A stretch of 64,000 nucleotides of DNA from Cryptomeria japonica (GCF_030272615.1 NC_081407.1:374143087-374207086), one strand, 5' to 3'; counted from the stretch's first letter, positions 9,880-22,500 are shown. Notes: generated by a model from the letters alone, not told the origin. Program-made: numbers and translations.

Positions 9880-12660
9880 TGTACTTTTAGGTTAAAAGTA
9901 CGCAAAAATCCCCAAAACTCCTATCATACGAGGGAGTTGCCCCTCTAAAACGCAGAGGAACCACAATCTTTCCAACTATTGGAACATTTGTCACTCCTCT
10001 TCAGGCTAACAGGGTCAATTTCATAGAAACAATCGTAGTGACAAATCTGTTTACCAACACCTGACAATCCAATATATGTCCTATTGTGCCCTCAACCAAC
10101 CAAAAGAATATGCGCACTACCGAATCAAGTGTCCCTCCCTGTGACTTTGTTGAACTAAATCAATCAATAATAGAACATGCATCATATAATTTAGCACTTG
10201 AAATCCTTAATTTCTCCTTAACTAGAGCTCTCTTCAAACATTCACCTGCTTGGTCATGCTCCCCTTTCTCATGCCCAGTTTCCAAAAAACTCCAAATATG
10301 AGGTACACCCCTCTTTGCATTCATTCTACTCAACCAATAAAACATACAAGCATTCTTGAATTCAATTGTTTAGTTATCTGACCAAATGAGATGTCGACCC
10401 ATTGCAATATCTTTTTTCTTGCAAGAACTCAAAAAAAATCTCAAAACAATGTTGTACACACTCGAAGGAGTAAGATCTATCATCACTCATATAAAAATGA
10501 TACTCCCTGATTATCTTCCAGTAATCTTCTATACTATCAAGGACATATCTATATGTTATGTGGACAAAAATAGCAATCTAAATTGAATTGTAATACTGAG
10601 CTTGTACCTCATTTTGTGGTTGCGATGTGTAATTTTCTGCAAAATCGACCAATAATATAAAAGTGTCAATCAGGAAAGAGTTCTTAAACATCCTGAATTG
10701 TTGATCCAACCACCGAGACCTATGACTATGCCTTGCATACTTGTAGAAAATATTTTCTTTAAAATCTGAAATAAAATTAGCAACACTGCATTCTTTTGTA
10801 ACCAACTTGTATCTAGATGTTATGTGGATAAAAATAGCAATCTAAATTGAATTGTAATACTGAGCTTGTACCTCATTTTGTGGTTGCGATGTATAATTTT
10901 CTGCAAAATCGACCAATAATATAAAAGTGTCAATCAGGAAAGAGTTCTTAAACATCCTAAATTGTTGATCCAACCACCGAGACCTATGACTATGCCTTGC
11001 ATACTTGTAGAAAATATTTTCTTTAAAATCTGAAATAAAATTAGCAACACTGCATTCTTTTGTAACCAACTTGTATCTAGAACCTTCACCTCCACTCTTC
11101 AAAGTATATTTGACCATTTCATATCTCTTTTTCTCAACAATATTCTTTCCAAATTCCTGTTCACTTCCCTCATGGAAAAATGAAACAAAATTTGACAAGC
11201 CACCACATTGTGAGCACTTCTCATTTAAACAATACTTTTTATAAAAAAACAGGCATCATCTCTAGGACATAAAAATAGATCTAACAAGTCCCTTGATGAT
11301 TTTGGAAGTTGCATTGCACCATACTCCTGCAACATTTCATTAGTATGCAAAGTAGAATGAATATAGCCTAATAGTTCATGGTACATTAAAAACTCCACAT
11401 GGTTTGCAACAACAAGTATTGTGAATCTTAAGAGGTACACAATAAAATGGCTTTAGAGATTTAAGAGCCCTTTGTGAGATTTTGCAAAGTTGGATGTGTT
11501 TCATAAAAAAAACTGAACAACACTGTTTGGCTTGATTTCAAGAAATGTTTAAGATGTAGCATGCAGTCTTGATTGCCAATTCTTAACTTTAAAACATCCT
11601 TTACATTGGATGATACTCTATAGTCAGAGTGTCAAAATTGTTGAAGTTCCTTGTTTACATTATTGATTATCTTCTTATCAACACATGAAAGCCTCCCACC
11701 AAAAGCCCATGTATCATTTTGAAGAGTATTGTCGAGTCTTTCTCTTCTTGCAAGTGCTCTATCAAAACTTTTACGATTTATGTAAAAATCAACACAAGAT
11801 TGTCTCATAAAGTGAGCCTTTCTCAAATAATGGCTTACTAAGGAGGTTGTAATCACTCTTCGAGCAACTCTCTTATCTTTTTCCTTGATATTCTTTCCTA
11901 TAGAATTGAGAGCATTAAAAATATTTTTGACAATAATAGAATATTTCTTCTTCTTCTTGTTCACACGAATACTCAATTTGGCTAGCAAAGGTCTCATCTT
12001 TTGCATCTTTAGCAATTGTACAAGAACTTGGCATTTCTTGGTGAATGTCTTATTGCTAAAATATTGGTTGAAAAGTTGTGTAGCCCATAATCTAATGGTT
12101 CATGTTGACCTCTTGCCTTAAAGATTGTCTATAATGTTCTCATCAATTTCAAGTAACCATTTTCGGGTTCTAGAAGGTCTTGAATTTGGAATTTGTCTTT
12201 CTTCCACACAAGGGTCTTCATTTCTCATTTAATTTGGTGATACATGATGTTCACTTGATTCAACGTTTTCACCTTCAATGTCAATTCCAACATTTTCACT
12301 TTCAATATCAACATTTTTATATTCAATTTGATGTTGAACATTTTGAGTATCAATTCCCACATTTTAATTTTCGAATTCAGTATCATGTTGAGCATTTTGA
12401 ATATCAATTTCAACATTTTCAATATCAATCTCTACATTTTCATTTTCATTTTTAATATCATGCTCAACATTTGCATATTCAATTTCCTCTTCACTTGAAA
12501 TAACACTTATGGGTGGAGCAGAGGCCTCACCTTCACCAATATTTGACATACCTTGTTTTGCCTTCATCTAAATTTCTCTATCTTTTTGCCTATATGCTAA
12601 AAAATGATTTCCAATGACAAATTTGTGTCCAAAATTCTAAAAAAAGTATATTTTCATCTC
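9880..12660 (-). pseudogene. DDE-like transposase gene, copy 1 (decayed)
   Basis: Read on the minus strand, the N-terminal part (~12660-12130) is acidic and low in complexity, repeating ENVEIDI and containing SSEEEIEY. Next come PNSRPSRTRKWLLEIDENII and a basic segment (12015-11632) with VITTSLVSHYLRKA and RALARRERLD. A cysteine-containing middle follows (HNTCCC near 11400; CSQCGG near 11210). The C-terminal catalytic-type region has RHSHRSRWLDQQF then LLVDFAENY (10842-11198), YHFYMSDDR, HLIWSDN, and GHEKGEHDQAGECLKRAL (10160-10345). The Asp of VDFAENY, the Asp of WSDN and the Glu of KGEHD are spaced like an RNase H-fold DDE triad. There are several frameshifts and mostly TAG stops. The superfamily cannot be named from the sequence alone. 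A close relative lies at 44201-52215. Confidence 0.65.
10553..11080 (-). repeat. 264 bp in-frame tandem duplication inside copy 1
   Basis: 10553-10816 and 10817-11080 are nearly identical head-to-tail copies spanning the segment from KLVTKECSVANF through VDFAENY. The length is exactly 88 codons, so the frame is preserved, although a TAG lies in each copy after QYYNSI. Confidence 0.9.
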
Positions 12661-12917
12661 TTACTATCTGAAAATTTGTGTTTGTCACTTGCAAAAATAA
12701 TGTAGGGACTGTTGGAATGCTCAAAACAAGTCATTGTCCTCTTTTGTGTGGCCTAGGTATCAGATATCAGATAATATCCAATACTTGATCATATTAGATA
12801 TCTAATATTATCTGATATTTGATATCTTTTCATAAGGGTGCCAACAATTTTGTTGACATCCTTCCTCAGAGGTGTTGGATATCGGTTATATCTAATATGC
12901 GATACCTCATTTTAGGA
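12661..12917 (-). other. 5' flank of transposase copy 1
   Basis: This short flank is rich in GATATC/ATATCTAATAT words and carries ATTCCAACAG. The flank of copy 2 (43887-44200) also has ATTCCAACAG and a GGATATCC-like word, and is likewise bounded by a purine/pyrimidine tract. The shared layout suggests element-specific 5' sequence. Confidence 0.4.
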
Positions 12918-13209
12918 TAGAGAGAGAGAGAGGGGGGGGGGGAAGGGATCTAGAGAGAGAGGGTTGGCAAGGGACAAGGGGAGGGTAATAGATAGGAAGA
13001 TAAGGAAAAAGGGAGAGGGAGAGATAGGGATAGAAGGGGAAGGGATCGAGAGAGGGAGAGAGAGAGAGAGTAATTAGGAGAGGGAGAGGGGAGGGGATGG
13101 AAGTATAAAAAAAGGCAAGGGGAAAGAGAGAGGGGTTGGGAAAGAGAAAGGGCTCGAGGGGCTGGGAAAGGGAGAGAATGAAATGGGGAGAGAAAGAGAT
13201 AAAGAGAAG

Positions 13210-13286
<77 letters not shown>

Positions 13287-13360
13287 GGGTAGGGGGAGGA
13301 GATGGAAGTATTGAAAAAGAGAGAGGGGAAAGGGAGAGGGGTTGGGCAAGGGAGAGAACA

Positions 13361-13442
<82 letters not shown>

Positions 13443-13737
13443 GTTAAGGGGTTTGGGCAAGGGAAGGAGGAGAGAGGAGTCTAGAAGGGGAAACAAATCT
13501 AGAGAGAGAGAGAGAGAGAGAGAGATTAGGGTAGGGGGAGGAGGGGAGGAGATGGAAGTATTGAAAAAGAGAGAGGGGAAAGGGAGAGGGGTTAGGCAAG
13601 GGAGAGAATAGGATAGAGAGAGTGAGAGAGAGAGAGAGAGAAGGGTTAAGGGGTTGGGAAAGGGAAGGAGGAGAGAGGAGTCTAGAAGGAGAAACAAATC
13701 GAGAGAGAGAGAGAGAGAGAGAGAGGAGAGGAGAGAG

Positions 13738-13791
<54 letters not shown>

Positions 13792-13931
13792 TAGGGTAGG
13801 GGGAGGAGGGGAGGAGATGGAAGTATTGAAAAAGAGAGAGGGGAAAGGGAGAGGGGTTGGGCAAGGGAGATAACAGGATAGAGTGAGAGAGAGAGAGAGA
13901 GAAGGGTTAAGGGGTTGGGCAAGGGAAGGAG
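12918..13931. repeat. Purine-only (GA)n higher-order repeat
   Basis: Over 1 kb of the plus strand is almost all purine, with an AT block at about 13362-13395. Besides pure (GA)n it holds a larger unit of about 240-265 bp. ATTAGGGTAGGGGGAGGAG recurs at about 13283, 13525 and 13790, each followed by GATGGAAGTATTGAAAAAGA and GGGTTGGGCAAGG. Any frames through it are repeat artefacts. The array abuts the assembly gap. Confidence 0.9.
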
Positions 13932-14431
13932 NNNNNNNNNNNNNNNNNNNNNNNNNNNNNNNNNNNNNNNNNNNNNNNNNNNNNNNNNNNNNNNNNNNNN
14001 NNNNNNNNNNNNNNNNNNNNNNNNNNNNNNNNNNNNNNNNNNNNNNNNNNNNNNNNNNNNNNNNNNNNNNNNNNNNNNNNNNNNNNNNNNNNNNNNNNNN
14101 NNNNNNNNNNNNNNNNNNNNNNNNNNNNNNNNNNNNNNNNNNNNNNNNNNNNNNNNNNNNNNNNNNNNNNNNNNNNNNNNNNNNNNNNNNNNNNNNNNNN
14201 NNNNNNNNNNNNNNNNNNNNNNNNNNNNNNNNNNNNNNNNNNNNNNNNNNNNNNNNNNNNNNNNNNNNNNNNNNNNNNNNNNNNNNNNNNNNNNNNNNNN
14301 NNNNNNNNNNNNNNNNNNNNNNNNNNNNNNNNNNNNNNNNNNNNNNNNNNNNNNNNNNNNNNNNNNNNNNNNNNNNNNNNNNNNNNNNNNNNNNNNNNNN
14401 NNNNNNNNNNNNNNNNNNNNNNNNNNNNNNN
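13932..14431. other. Assembly gap (500 N)
   Basis: Exactly 500 N, a typical placeholder length, so the true size is unknown. It follows a purine repeat that is hard to assemble. Confidence 0.99.
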
Positions 14432-15341
14432 CCACTGCCATGCATACAATAACTTTAATTTCTTTAGGTGACAGGCGTTGTGTAACAACATGGGAACTCT
14501 CGCATACCCACCACTATCATTCTATAGGATATCATCTGTGTTACTCTCCCTCTTTCTCTTCCTACCTATTGTTTCCTTCTGAAAAACATATTGCAGGTAC
14601 TCTGACTAATCATGTTGCTTTGTTGACACTATTTTCCACATCTGCTCTACTCATTAAAAACACATTCGAGAAGAATATTGCTACAGGTTTCCTTGTTTGT
14701 CATGGTAATACACTCGTGGTTCAATTTCAAACCCTATTCCTCCTATTCAATATACACACACAAATCCATCAGTCGAGACTCCAAGCGAACAAACAACGAG
14801 GCTTTCACTAAAAAGCAAGTGTAAGAGCTTGACCTAACCCTAAGAGTACTGCCTAAGTTCTAAAACATATGATGCTATTAAATTTGCAAGGTTATAAGAC
14901 TAATCTCAATTGTGACTATAGGAATTACACACTTGATTTCTTTCATGGGAATGTGTCGTTCCAAGTTGTTTGACAAGTGATGATCATCATATACTACCAC
15001 TGCCATGCATACAACAAACTTTAATTTCTTTAGGTGACAGGCGTTGTGTAACAACATGGGAACTCTCGCATACCCACCACTATCATTCTACATGACATCA
15101 TCTATGTTACTCTCCCTCTTTCTCTTCCTACCTATTGTTTCCTTCTGAAAAACATATTGCAGGTACTCTGACTCATCATGTTGCTTTGTTGACACTATTT
15201 TCCACATCTGCTCTACTCATTAAAAACACATTCAAGAAGAATATTGCTACAGGTTTCCTTGTTTGTCACGGTAATACACTTGTGGTTCAATTTCAAACCC
15301 TATTCCTCCTATTCAATATACACACATAAATCCATCAATCA
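14432..15341 (+). repeat. Duplicated ~340 bp block with exon-like segment
   Basis: 14432-14770 and 14997-15336 are two direct copies differing at about 9-10 positions by eye, separated by ~225 bp of single-copy DNA. In both, a ~90 bp open segment (about 14597-14686 and 15164-15252) is preceded by TTGCAG and followed by GTTTCC, as in an exon. It reads GTLT.HVALLTLFSTSALL then KNTF.KNIAT. An upstream piece follows CTTTAG. I do not recognise the protein. The first copy starts at the gap, so its left end may be missing. Confidence 0.6.
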
Positions 15342-15449
15342 ATTTTCTTAGGAGAGCATACATGATAAAAATCAAAGAGGAAGTTGCAGACAAGAAATAA
15401 ATTCACTTACTTCTATAGAAGTGCAGACACAGTTACAGTGGGGTATGGA

Positions 15450-15485
15450 GGGAGGGAGGGAGAGAAGAAGAGAAAGAGGGATGGG

Positions 15486-15526
<41 letters not shown>

Positions 15527-15735
15527 CACCTTGTATGCGTTTGAGAGGGGGAGACAATACACTTACATGTGTATATATATGTTTAATATATTATATATAT
15601 ACATATATTATATGTATATAAACATATTATATATAAAATATCATATTATACACATATTATATATTACATATATTATATATTACATATATTATATGTATAT
15701 ACACATATTATATATAGAATATCATATTATACAAT
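15450..15735. repeat. GA tract and ATATAC/TATAAT microsatellites
   Basis: A (GA)n run at about 15490-15525 is followed by an AT-rich repeat of ATATTATATATTACATAT-type units to 15735. Confidence 0.85.
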
Positions 15736-15870
15736 AGCGCGTATGCGCTGTTTATAGTAAAGGTAGCACGTACGCATTGTTTATAGGGAAACAAGCGTGT
15801 ACGCACTGCTTACACTATAAGTACCCCCGTACGCGCTTTTTAAACCATAAGTACCCTGTATGCACTTTTG
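15736..15870. repeat. Short minisatellite with GTACGC core
   Basis: About five ~30 bp units share (C)GTACGCACTGTTTATA-like cores (GTATGCGCTGTTTATAG, GTACGCATTGTTTATAG, GTACGCACTGCTTACA and others). Confidence 0.65.
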
Positions 15871-16699
15871 ACTGTTTAGGCTTGGAAATAGGCTTGGATG
15901 ACAAAGCTACGGCTTGGAAGTTTGATTTCCCTCCATTTCTCTCATTTTTGACATGTTTTATTTTATCAACTCGGTTTTATCGACTTTGTCATCATCAGGT
16001 TTACACTTCATCAAGTGGGTATTTCTAAAATTGCCACCATATTTTCACCCATCTTCTAAGCTTTCTAACCATATAATTTTTTTTTCAATTTGAACAACAA
16101 TAACATATTATTATTGAATTTCTTTTACCAGTGTCTCCATAGTTCTCACTGACATAGGTGCACCATTTTTTGAATAACTTTTGATATACTTATCCAAATT
16201 TAAAAAACTTTATATATTATTGTAGTGCACTTGATTCTTTACAATTTAAAAAAAAAATTGTATTTTCGATTTGTTTAGTGCAACTTATGCTTTGCACACG
16301 AACAAGTACCTAATTTTTCAAGAGGTGCTCGATTGGAAAAATCATAAAAAACAAAAACTCAACAAAAAATAACAAAAAAACACACATCTTCTAGTGCTCA
16401 CTCTTAACTATCTTTTTGCCAAAGGATTTGTCAAAATACTAAATCTAACTATGACTTTTTTGATGCGCACGTTAGACACTATGTTATTTTTTCAGAACAA
16501 ATCAAGGTCATTTTTTCGTGCGCGAAGGATTTGACCCCCTTAATCTTATCCAATTTTGAAAAAGTTTAGTAGTTTGGAAACTAGATTCAGAGTAATACAA
16601 TATTTGTTCTTTGATTATCTTCATATCTTGAGTGGATGACTTTCAAATTTTGCCTCCAAGTTCAGGTTCACCAGGAACCTAATTTCAGAAAAGAAAAAA
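15871..16699. other. Unassigned DNA
   Basis: No gene is recognised. It may belong to the LTR that follows. Confidence 0.35.
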
Positions 16700-18799
16700 A
16701 AAAAGTGTCCACTTATACCCCCTTTTTGACCACCATCTTTGTGCACTTACCCTAAATTGTTTTAGGTTGCAAGTTTTGTCAGTTTTGGTCATTGTGATTG
16801 CTTTGTCTAATTTTGGGAATTTACCAGAGGCATTTTGTGATTGCATTGAGTTCTTAGAATTGTTTATGATATGATCTTGATCATTACATGTTGTTTTTGT
16901 GCTCCAGTAAGAGGTTTTTTGACTTACTGTTGAGGTTAGTGTTCTTATATTGAAATGCTCCAGCGAGAGGAAAATTGCCTCGCTATTGAGGAATGAATAT
17001 GAAAGCTCCAATGGGATGAGTTTGCCTCACTATAGAGGATTAGATTATCTTTTGGATTATCCTTTGATTTCATATTTATGACTTGGTTCATTGTTGCATT
17101 ATGTTGCTGAAGAATCTTGTTTGTATTTGGGTATTTGTATCTTGATATGCTTCAGTTTTCTTTGTAGATGTTGTGACTGTGTTTATGTCATTTTTGAGCC
17201 TTCATGTTGTTGTGATGTTTTGATGCATGTTTCACCCTAAGGTTATGGTCCATGGCTGGGAGAGTGGGCTCTTTCATGTGTAGGACCAAGGCCGTGAGAA
17301 ATAGGCTTCTAAGAGGTTCCTAGAGAAAATGCTTAGGGCCTTGACCTGTCATGGAACCACATGAAGAGTTTTCCTTTGTAATTGCAAGTGATAACCTTAA
17401 TAATTGATTATTGGGTTTAGGTGATTTATAGGAATTTACTTAATCAAGTTAATGAAATTAATTTTGGTGCTCCACTCATAGCCCTTGAGGATAGACTCGG
17501 GATGGGATTGGGAAGACCATTGGAGCGGTAAGCCAAACTCCCTTGATTACTCATAGGTTCAGATGGCTCCACATGTCTATCAGGGTGTACCTTGGCCCCT
17601 TCTTTGTGAGGATAGCATGTGATGACACTCTTCCCTACATGTGCCCATTATCCTTATGCACTCTTTGTTGATTATGCCTCTGGGAGTTTATTGATTTATG
17701 ATTAGCCTTGTGATGTGATTTTATTCATTGATCATGGTTGATATCTTGTGGTTTCCATGTTGAGTCCCTTGGTTGTTAGGTGTCATCCTAGTTCTTGAGT
17801 GTGAGTTGGAACCCCATGTCGTCTCCAAGCACATAGGGTGGTTCCTATTTGGTACCACACATGTGGTCAAGTGGTTTGATGCCCTCTTCCATTGGGATGT
17901 TCTTCTTTGGATGCTAGTGTGCATGGCTATGGATTCTATGGTTCTTCATTATGCGGATGATCTATGGAGCTGATTTCTATGTATTAGAGATAACATTGTA
18001 TCATGATGACTTGTAAATGTGAAAGAAGGATATGTACTTATGTAACTTGTATTATTATGCATTAGGATATGATGTAGTAGAAGAGACTATGTGCTTGTAC
18101 CATGTACTCTTATGTAATAGGTCTTGAATATTTAGAGACTGGTTTTTTATGGATTAAGATGATATATTATTATATGGTTCATGTGATAAAACATTCATTA
18201 TGTTAGGGATGAGATCCTAATTCGAAAGTAGATAAGTGCTTGTTGTTATAATCTTGCAAATGTGTAATGGTTTTCTTAAGAAAATAATCTAGTTCCATAT
18301 GTAGGAAGAGATATATGCATATACTTTCATGATGTGATAGGTGAAGATAAAGATGGGAAATAGGACACATTTGATTTGGTGCTTTAAAATGAACTTAGAT
18401 GGTTAATGGGGTTATAAGGTCATGCATTGGTAGTTCATAATCTCGTGATAGAAAAAATATTGAGAAGAACTTAATTGGATTGAATGTTAATGAATTTATC
18501 TTATGGTTGTGTCATTGTTATGTGCTTGTAAGTAGTGACATTAAGATGCCCTAGGGAAAGAATGAATGGATACATGCATATGTCTATGGTTATGATGTTA
18601 TTTTCACTTGCGTTATATGTTGTATTTTGCTATGGTTATGTTTCATGATGTTCTATGCATTCTTATGGAGATAATCTATTTTTTGGATTTATGATGGTTT
18701 ACTATATTGCATTAGTAAATGATTTTAAAATAACAAAAATTATCTCTATTTGCTGTTTAGATTAGTTATTTTCTCTAGGGTATTTTGGTGGGCATTACA
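16700..18799 (+). mobile_element. Probable Gypsy-type LTR (solo or 3' LTR)
   Basis: The right end at 18799 (GGGCATTACA) and the last ~440 bp match 2721-3155. The left boundary is not defined; 16700 is a guess from the change in sequence character. There is no open frame. No primer-binding site follows the right edge, so this is a solo or 3' LTR. A LINE fragment begins within 100 bp. Confidence 0.4.
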
Positions 18800-18861
18800 C
18801 TTTATAGGAGTACACAATTGCATCAGGATAGAGAATGAATAAAGATACGTTAGAAAAAAAA

Positions 18862-19690
18862 TTATTCAACACCAACAAAGTATCTCAAAGAAGGATTGAA
18901 AAATTGCTAGATTTTCAAGTCTCAACTTTACCTTCCAAATACGTAGGAGCTCCTCTCTTTGTGGGTCCTAGCAGATCGAGCTTGTGGGAATAAGCAATTG
19001 GTAGATGCCAATCCAAAGCAGTGTCTTGGAAAAACAAATGTCTTTCATAGGCAGGTATAATCCTCATGATAAAAATAGTTTTATCGTCAATTCCTATATA
19101 TGTGATGTCATGCCTCAAACTCACTTACAAGACTACATCATCTCTAGAAAGCTATTTGAAAAAAAAATTATGGGCAAGAGCCAAGGAGGAAATGAAGATC
19201 CTATTAATAAATTGAGATACACCTTGCTTCTCTAAATCGGTAGGAGGGGTTTGGTTAAGGAAAACAAAATTGCAAAATTTAGCCTTGGGTGCTAAATTAA
19301 CTTGGAAAATGTTCAAGTCCCCCAATAAAGGATAATGTAGAATCATGAGGAAAAAATATGTAGACTCAGATAATCATGATAGAATCTTGACAATGGCTAA
19401 CATGAGAGGAGGCTCGGCTATATGGAATTTCATTTGGGACAACAAGGGGATCATCACCAATCACCTTACTTGGAATATTGGGAACGGGGGAAAGTGAAGT
19501 TTTGGAGAGATTTTTAGAATGGAGATATTGTACTAGCAAATTATTTTGATAATCAAGGTTGGATTGCAAGAGTTGAGGAAAGATTTGGGGTATTTGTTGC
19601 TAACTATGTGGCTTTGACAGATAAAGAAAAGTTACTTTTGGACTATCAGAAAGGTAAAAGGAAAGTAACCATTAAAATATTGTAATAAAT
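18862..19690 (+). pseudogene. LINE reverse transcriptase fragment (C-terminal part)
   Basis: Broken frames show the segment after the RT palm in plant L1-type LINEs: LLDFQVSTLPSKYVGAPLFV, then W.K....FIGRYNPHDKNSFIVNSYICDVMP, then GGSAIWNFIWD and GNGGKVKFWRDF. These correspond to the family's LGF....LP.KYLG.PL, LS.AGR..LI, G..W..I..G and G.G..I.FW.D motifs. Several stops and shifts are present, and the RT core and endonuclease are absent. It is 5'-truncated and dead. Confidence 0.7.
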
Positions 19691-19953
19691 CATCCCACCA
19701 ATGATTCTAAAGTGATTGAGGAGAGAATTATTCAAGATTAATTTTAAAAGGGGAACTTACAAAGATGATTTAGTTGCACATATAGAAGAAGAATATCCAT
19801 TAGCAACATGGTTTCACAATAGAATTAAAAGGTTTGATCCACCGATCTCAAAATTTAGGTATTTATCCATTTAACCTTTGATTGTTTTAGAATTATTCAA
19901 TTATTATTATTGCAATTAAAGTTAAGTTGTCATCGTTTAGTTGTTCTTATCTA

Positions 19954-20121
19954 TTGAATATCATAGCGAAGTAGTGTAAATTGTGATTATTACTCAATTG
20001 TGTAGACCCTCGAGTGTCATCTAGTTTTATCATTGTGTTGAATATCATAGCGAAGTAGTGTAAATTGTGATTATTACTCAATTGTGTAGACCCTCAAGTG
20101 TCATCTAGTTTTATCATTGTG
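19954..20121. repeat. 84 bp tandem duplication
   Basis: 19954-20037 and 20038-20121 are head-to-tail copies with one visible difference (CTCGAG versus CTCAAG). Confidence 0.95.
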
Positions 20122-21060
20122 ATTAATATTTTCACTGAGGTTTGCATCATAATTTTTCTTGCCACGTAAATTAATAGTTTTGAGATGTATTCAAAAATTC
20201 TAATTCTATAGAATATGCAACTAATTATCAATTGGAAAATATCCAAATTTGCAAAGGAATAAGCTTTCATTGAATTTGAATAATGTTGATTCTCCTAGAA
20301 TGTTCCAAATGCCAACCATCATATACGAATGTTGAGGGAATATACTTCTAGTGCCATTTTGAATTGCATTCATCCAATATTTTTTATGGATTTGAACTAT
20401 TGATATCTTTAGTTAACTAGTAGCACCTCATTTATATCAAAAGAGCCATAGTTTTTCATTTTTAAGGATTAGAAATTGTTGATTAGATTGTGAAATAATT
20501 GGTCAAATAATCTTTAACACTTGTCTACTTCATTCTTGCCTCTTACTGTCAATGAGAACACTTGTATATTCTTGTACAAAATAATGAATTTGAGGTGGTC
20601 ATTTACAAATTGTAAATCAAAAGTGAATATAAATACCTATCATATATGATAAATATCATATTGTTGTGCCAATATTTGGATCAATTTGAGTAATTTATTT
20701 GTGTGATAAGTTTCCTTTGAAGACTTGCATCAATTATATGTAGTTTTGATAAATTTTACCAAATTGTAGTCTAATTTAGGTCTCAATTCATTGTTATTGA
20801 AGGGTATTCATGAGTGATTCTTGAAACTTTAGTTTCTCTAACCCTTTTCCTCTTTTTCCCTTATCTAAAATTTCATTTTCATTAAAATATTTAGAAAATT
20901 TTAAAATAACTAAGCAAAATTAAAAAGGATTCTCATAAATTTCCAAATAACTTATGAACTTAGAGAGAAAAGAGAGGTCCTATGAGTTTTTATAGATAAT
21001 TTTATGAATCTTTAGATAGTTCCAAAATAAATGATCAAATTCATCAATCATCCTTGAAAT

Positions 21061-21190
21061 TCTATCATAATAGTTATTGATCTTGGTACATAAATAGAAA
21101 ATTTCATGAATTAGTGAAGTATTATTCTATCATAATAGTTATTGATCTTAGTACATAAATAGAAAAATTCATGAATTAGTAAAGTATTAT
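21061..21190. repeat. 65 bp tandem duplication
   Basis: TCTATCATAATAGTTATTGA starts at 21061 and again at 21126. The copies differ at only a few positions. Confidence 0.9.
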
Positions 21191-21789
21191 GCAAATCATT
21201 GTCATATGCTGCTCCAATAAATAAATTTACTTGCATGTAAATCTCTTTTTGAAATCAGTCTACAAAAAACCTTGAATAAACCTAGTATATCAACACTTAA
21301 ACCATTAAAGCCTTGGGATTGCAAATTCAACCTAGAATTTAAAATCTTTTAAGAGAGATAAGATTTTATTTGTAGAATTATATTTTTCTTGTGTATGTAT
21401 AAAAACATCAACAAAAGTGGTGCTATAAAAACATGTTGAATATTTATAATAATCTTTAGATGTTAGAACCACAAAGTATCATCACAAGATTCTTATTTAA
21501 TTATTCTAGAAGATAATCCATTGAATTAAGAGAGTTCACAAAAAATCAAAAGAACAAAACAACGTAGATATTAGAGATATACCTTAAAACTTTTTCCTCT
21601 CCCATAGTTTTTAGTTGTATTTAACATAGTGTTGCATATCCAAAACTCCTTAAAAACTATGCCCAAAGTACTAATTAGATAAAATGTAGAGAATTATCTA
21701 CGAATTTTCAAAGGCACAAGAATCCAATTGGGATCAAATGTAAAATGTATTTTTGGCTAGATTCTAAGTTCTAATTGATGGTGCTGGAA

Positions 21790-22500
21790 AATGGCCCCTT
21801 CCTCTGTATGCAGCCATGTCATCTATCTTTTGACCCACAATCTAATATTTTTTCCTCTACATTTTTATGGATATGCCTACCATATCTCCCATTTCAATTA
21901 TGGTAGTTGGACTACTCACGAGCTATTGGCAATGGTCTAGGGGAGTTCCATGGCAGTTTTGAAGAAACTTCAAACTACAAAAGCTCCACCTGTGCATGCA
22001 TTTGTGTGGAAATGTATTTCTCCAACGGCCTTCAGCCCAGATCGCTTTGTGGGTGGGTGACCATTATTGGATGCAGCCTATAGATTATGAAAGAATTGCT
22101 TTCCGTTGCAGAAAATGCTTCCCTGCAGAACACTAATGTCAAAATTAAGCTGCTCAATCACAAGAGAGATTCTGATGGTAAACACACCTGGTGGATTGGG
22201 GTAGAACCCAAACATTATGTGACAAGGTCACAAAAGGATCCAGACGTCTGTTCTTCTCCAAATATGCCCCCATTCCATCACACAAGGATCCAAAGGTCTG
22301 TTCTTCTCGTCACACAGTTCAATGGTCACTAGTTCTTTGGCTGTTGTTGCCTCTACAGCAGCAATTTCATTAAACTTCGAGTGCTCTTCTAAATCACGTG
22401 TGGCTTCGAAGGCTTCTTCTTCAGAGGCAATTCCCCTGGATCCTCTTTGTTCCCCTCCTCAGGGACCATGAATGGACGGAAGTTAAAAGGCAAAAACAAG
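21790..22500 (+). pseudogene. LINE ORF1 zinc-knuckle fragment
   Basis: A frame near 22050-22120 reads DHYWMQPIDYERIAFRCRKC, the segment just before and at the start of the CCHC knuckle in plant LINE ORF1 proteins, which bind RNA or nucleic acid. The same motif is better preserved at 29956-30870. The rest is broken by stops. Confidence 0.45.

Larger units (their letters stand above)
19691..21789. other. AT-rich intergenic DNA
   Basis: No gene recognised. It contains two short tandem duplications, annotated separately. Confidence 0.45.

Noticed and set aside
12180-12455. 91-codon plus-strand Phe/His-rich frame
   Set aside because: Antisense shadow of the acidic repeat segment of transposase copy 1.
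13136-13873. Arg/Glu or Ser/Leu repeat frames in the GA tract
   Set aside because: Translation of (GA)n and its complement; no coding signal.
13444-14811. Long frames running through the assembly gap
   Set aside because: Most of their codons are N; the gap length is a placeholder.
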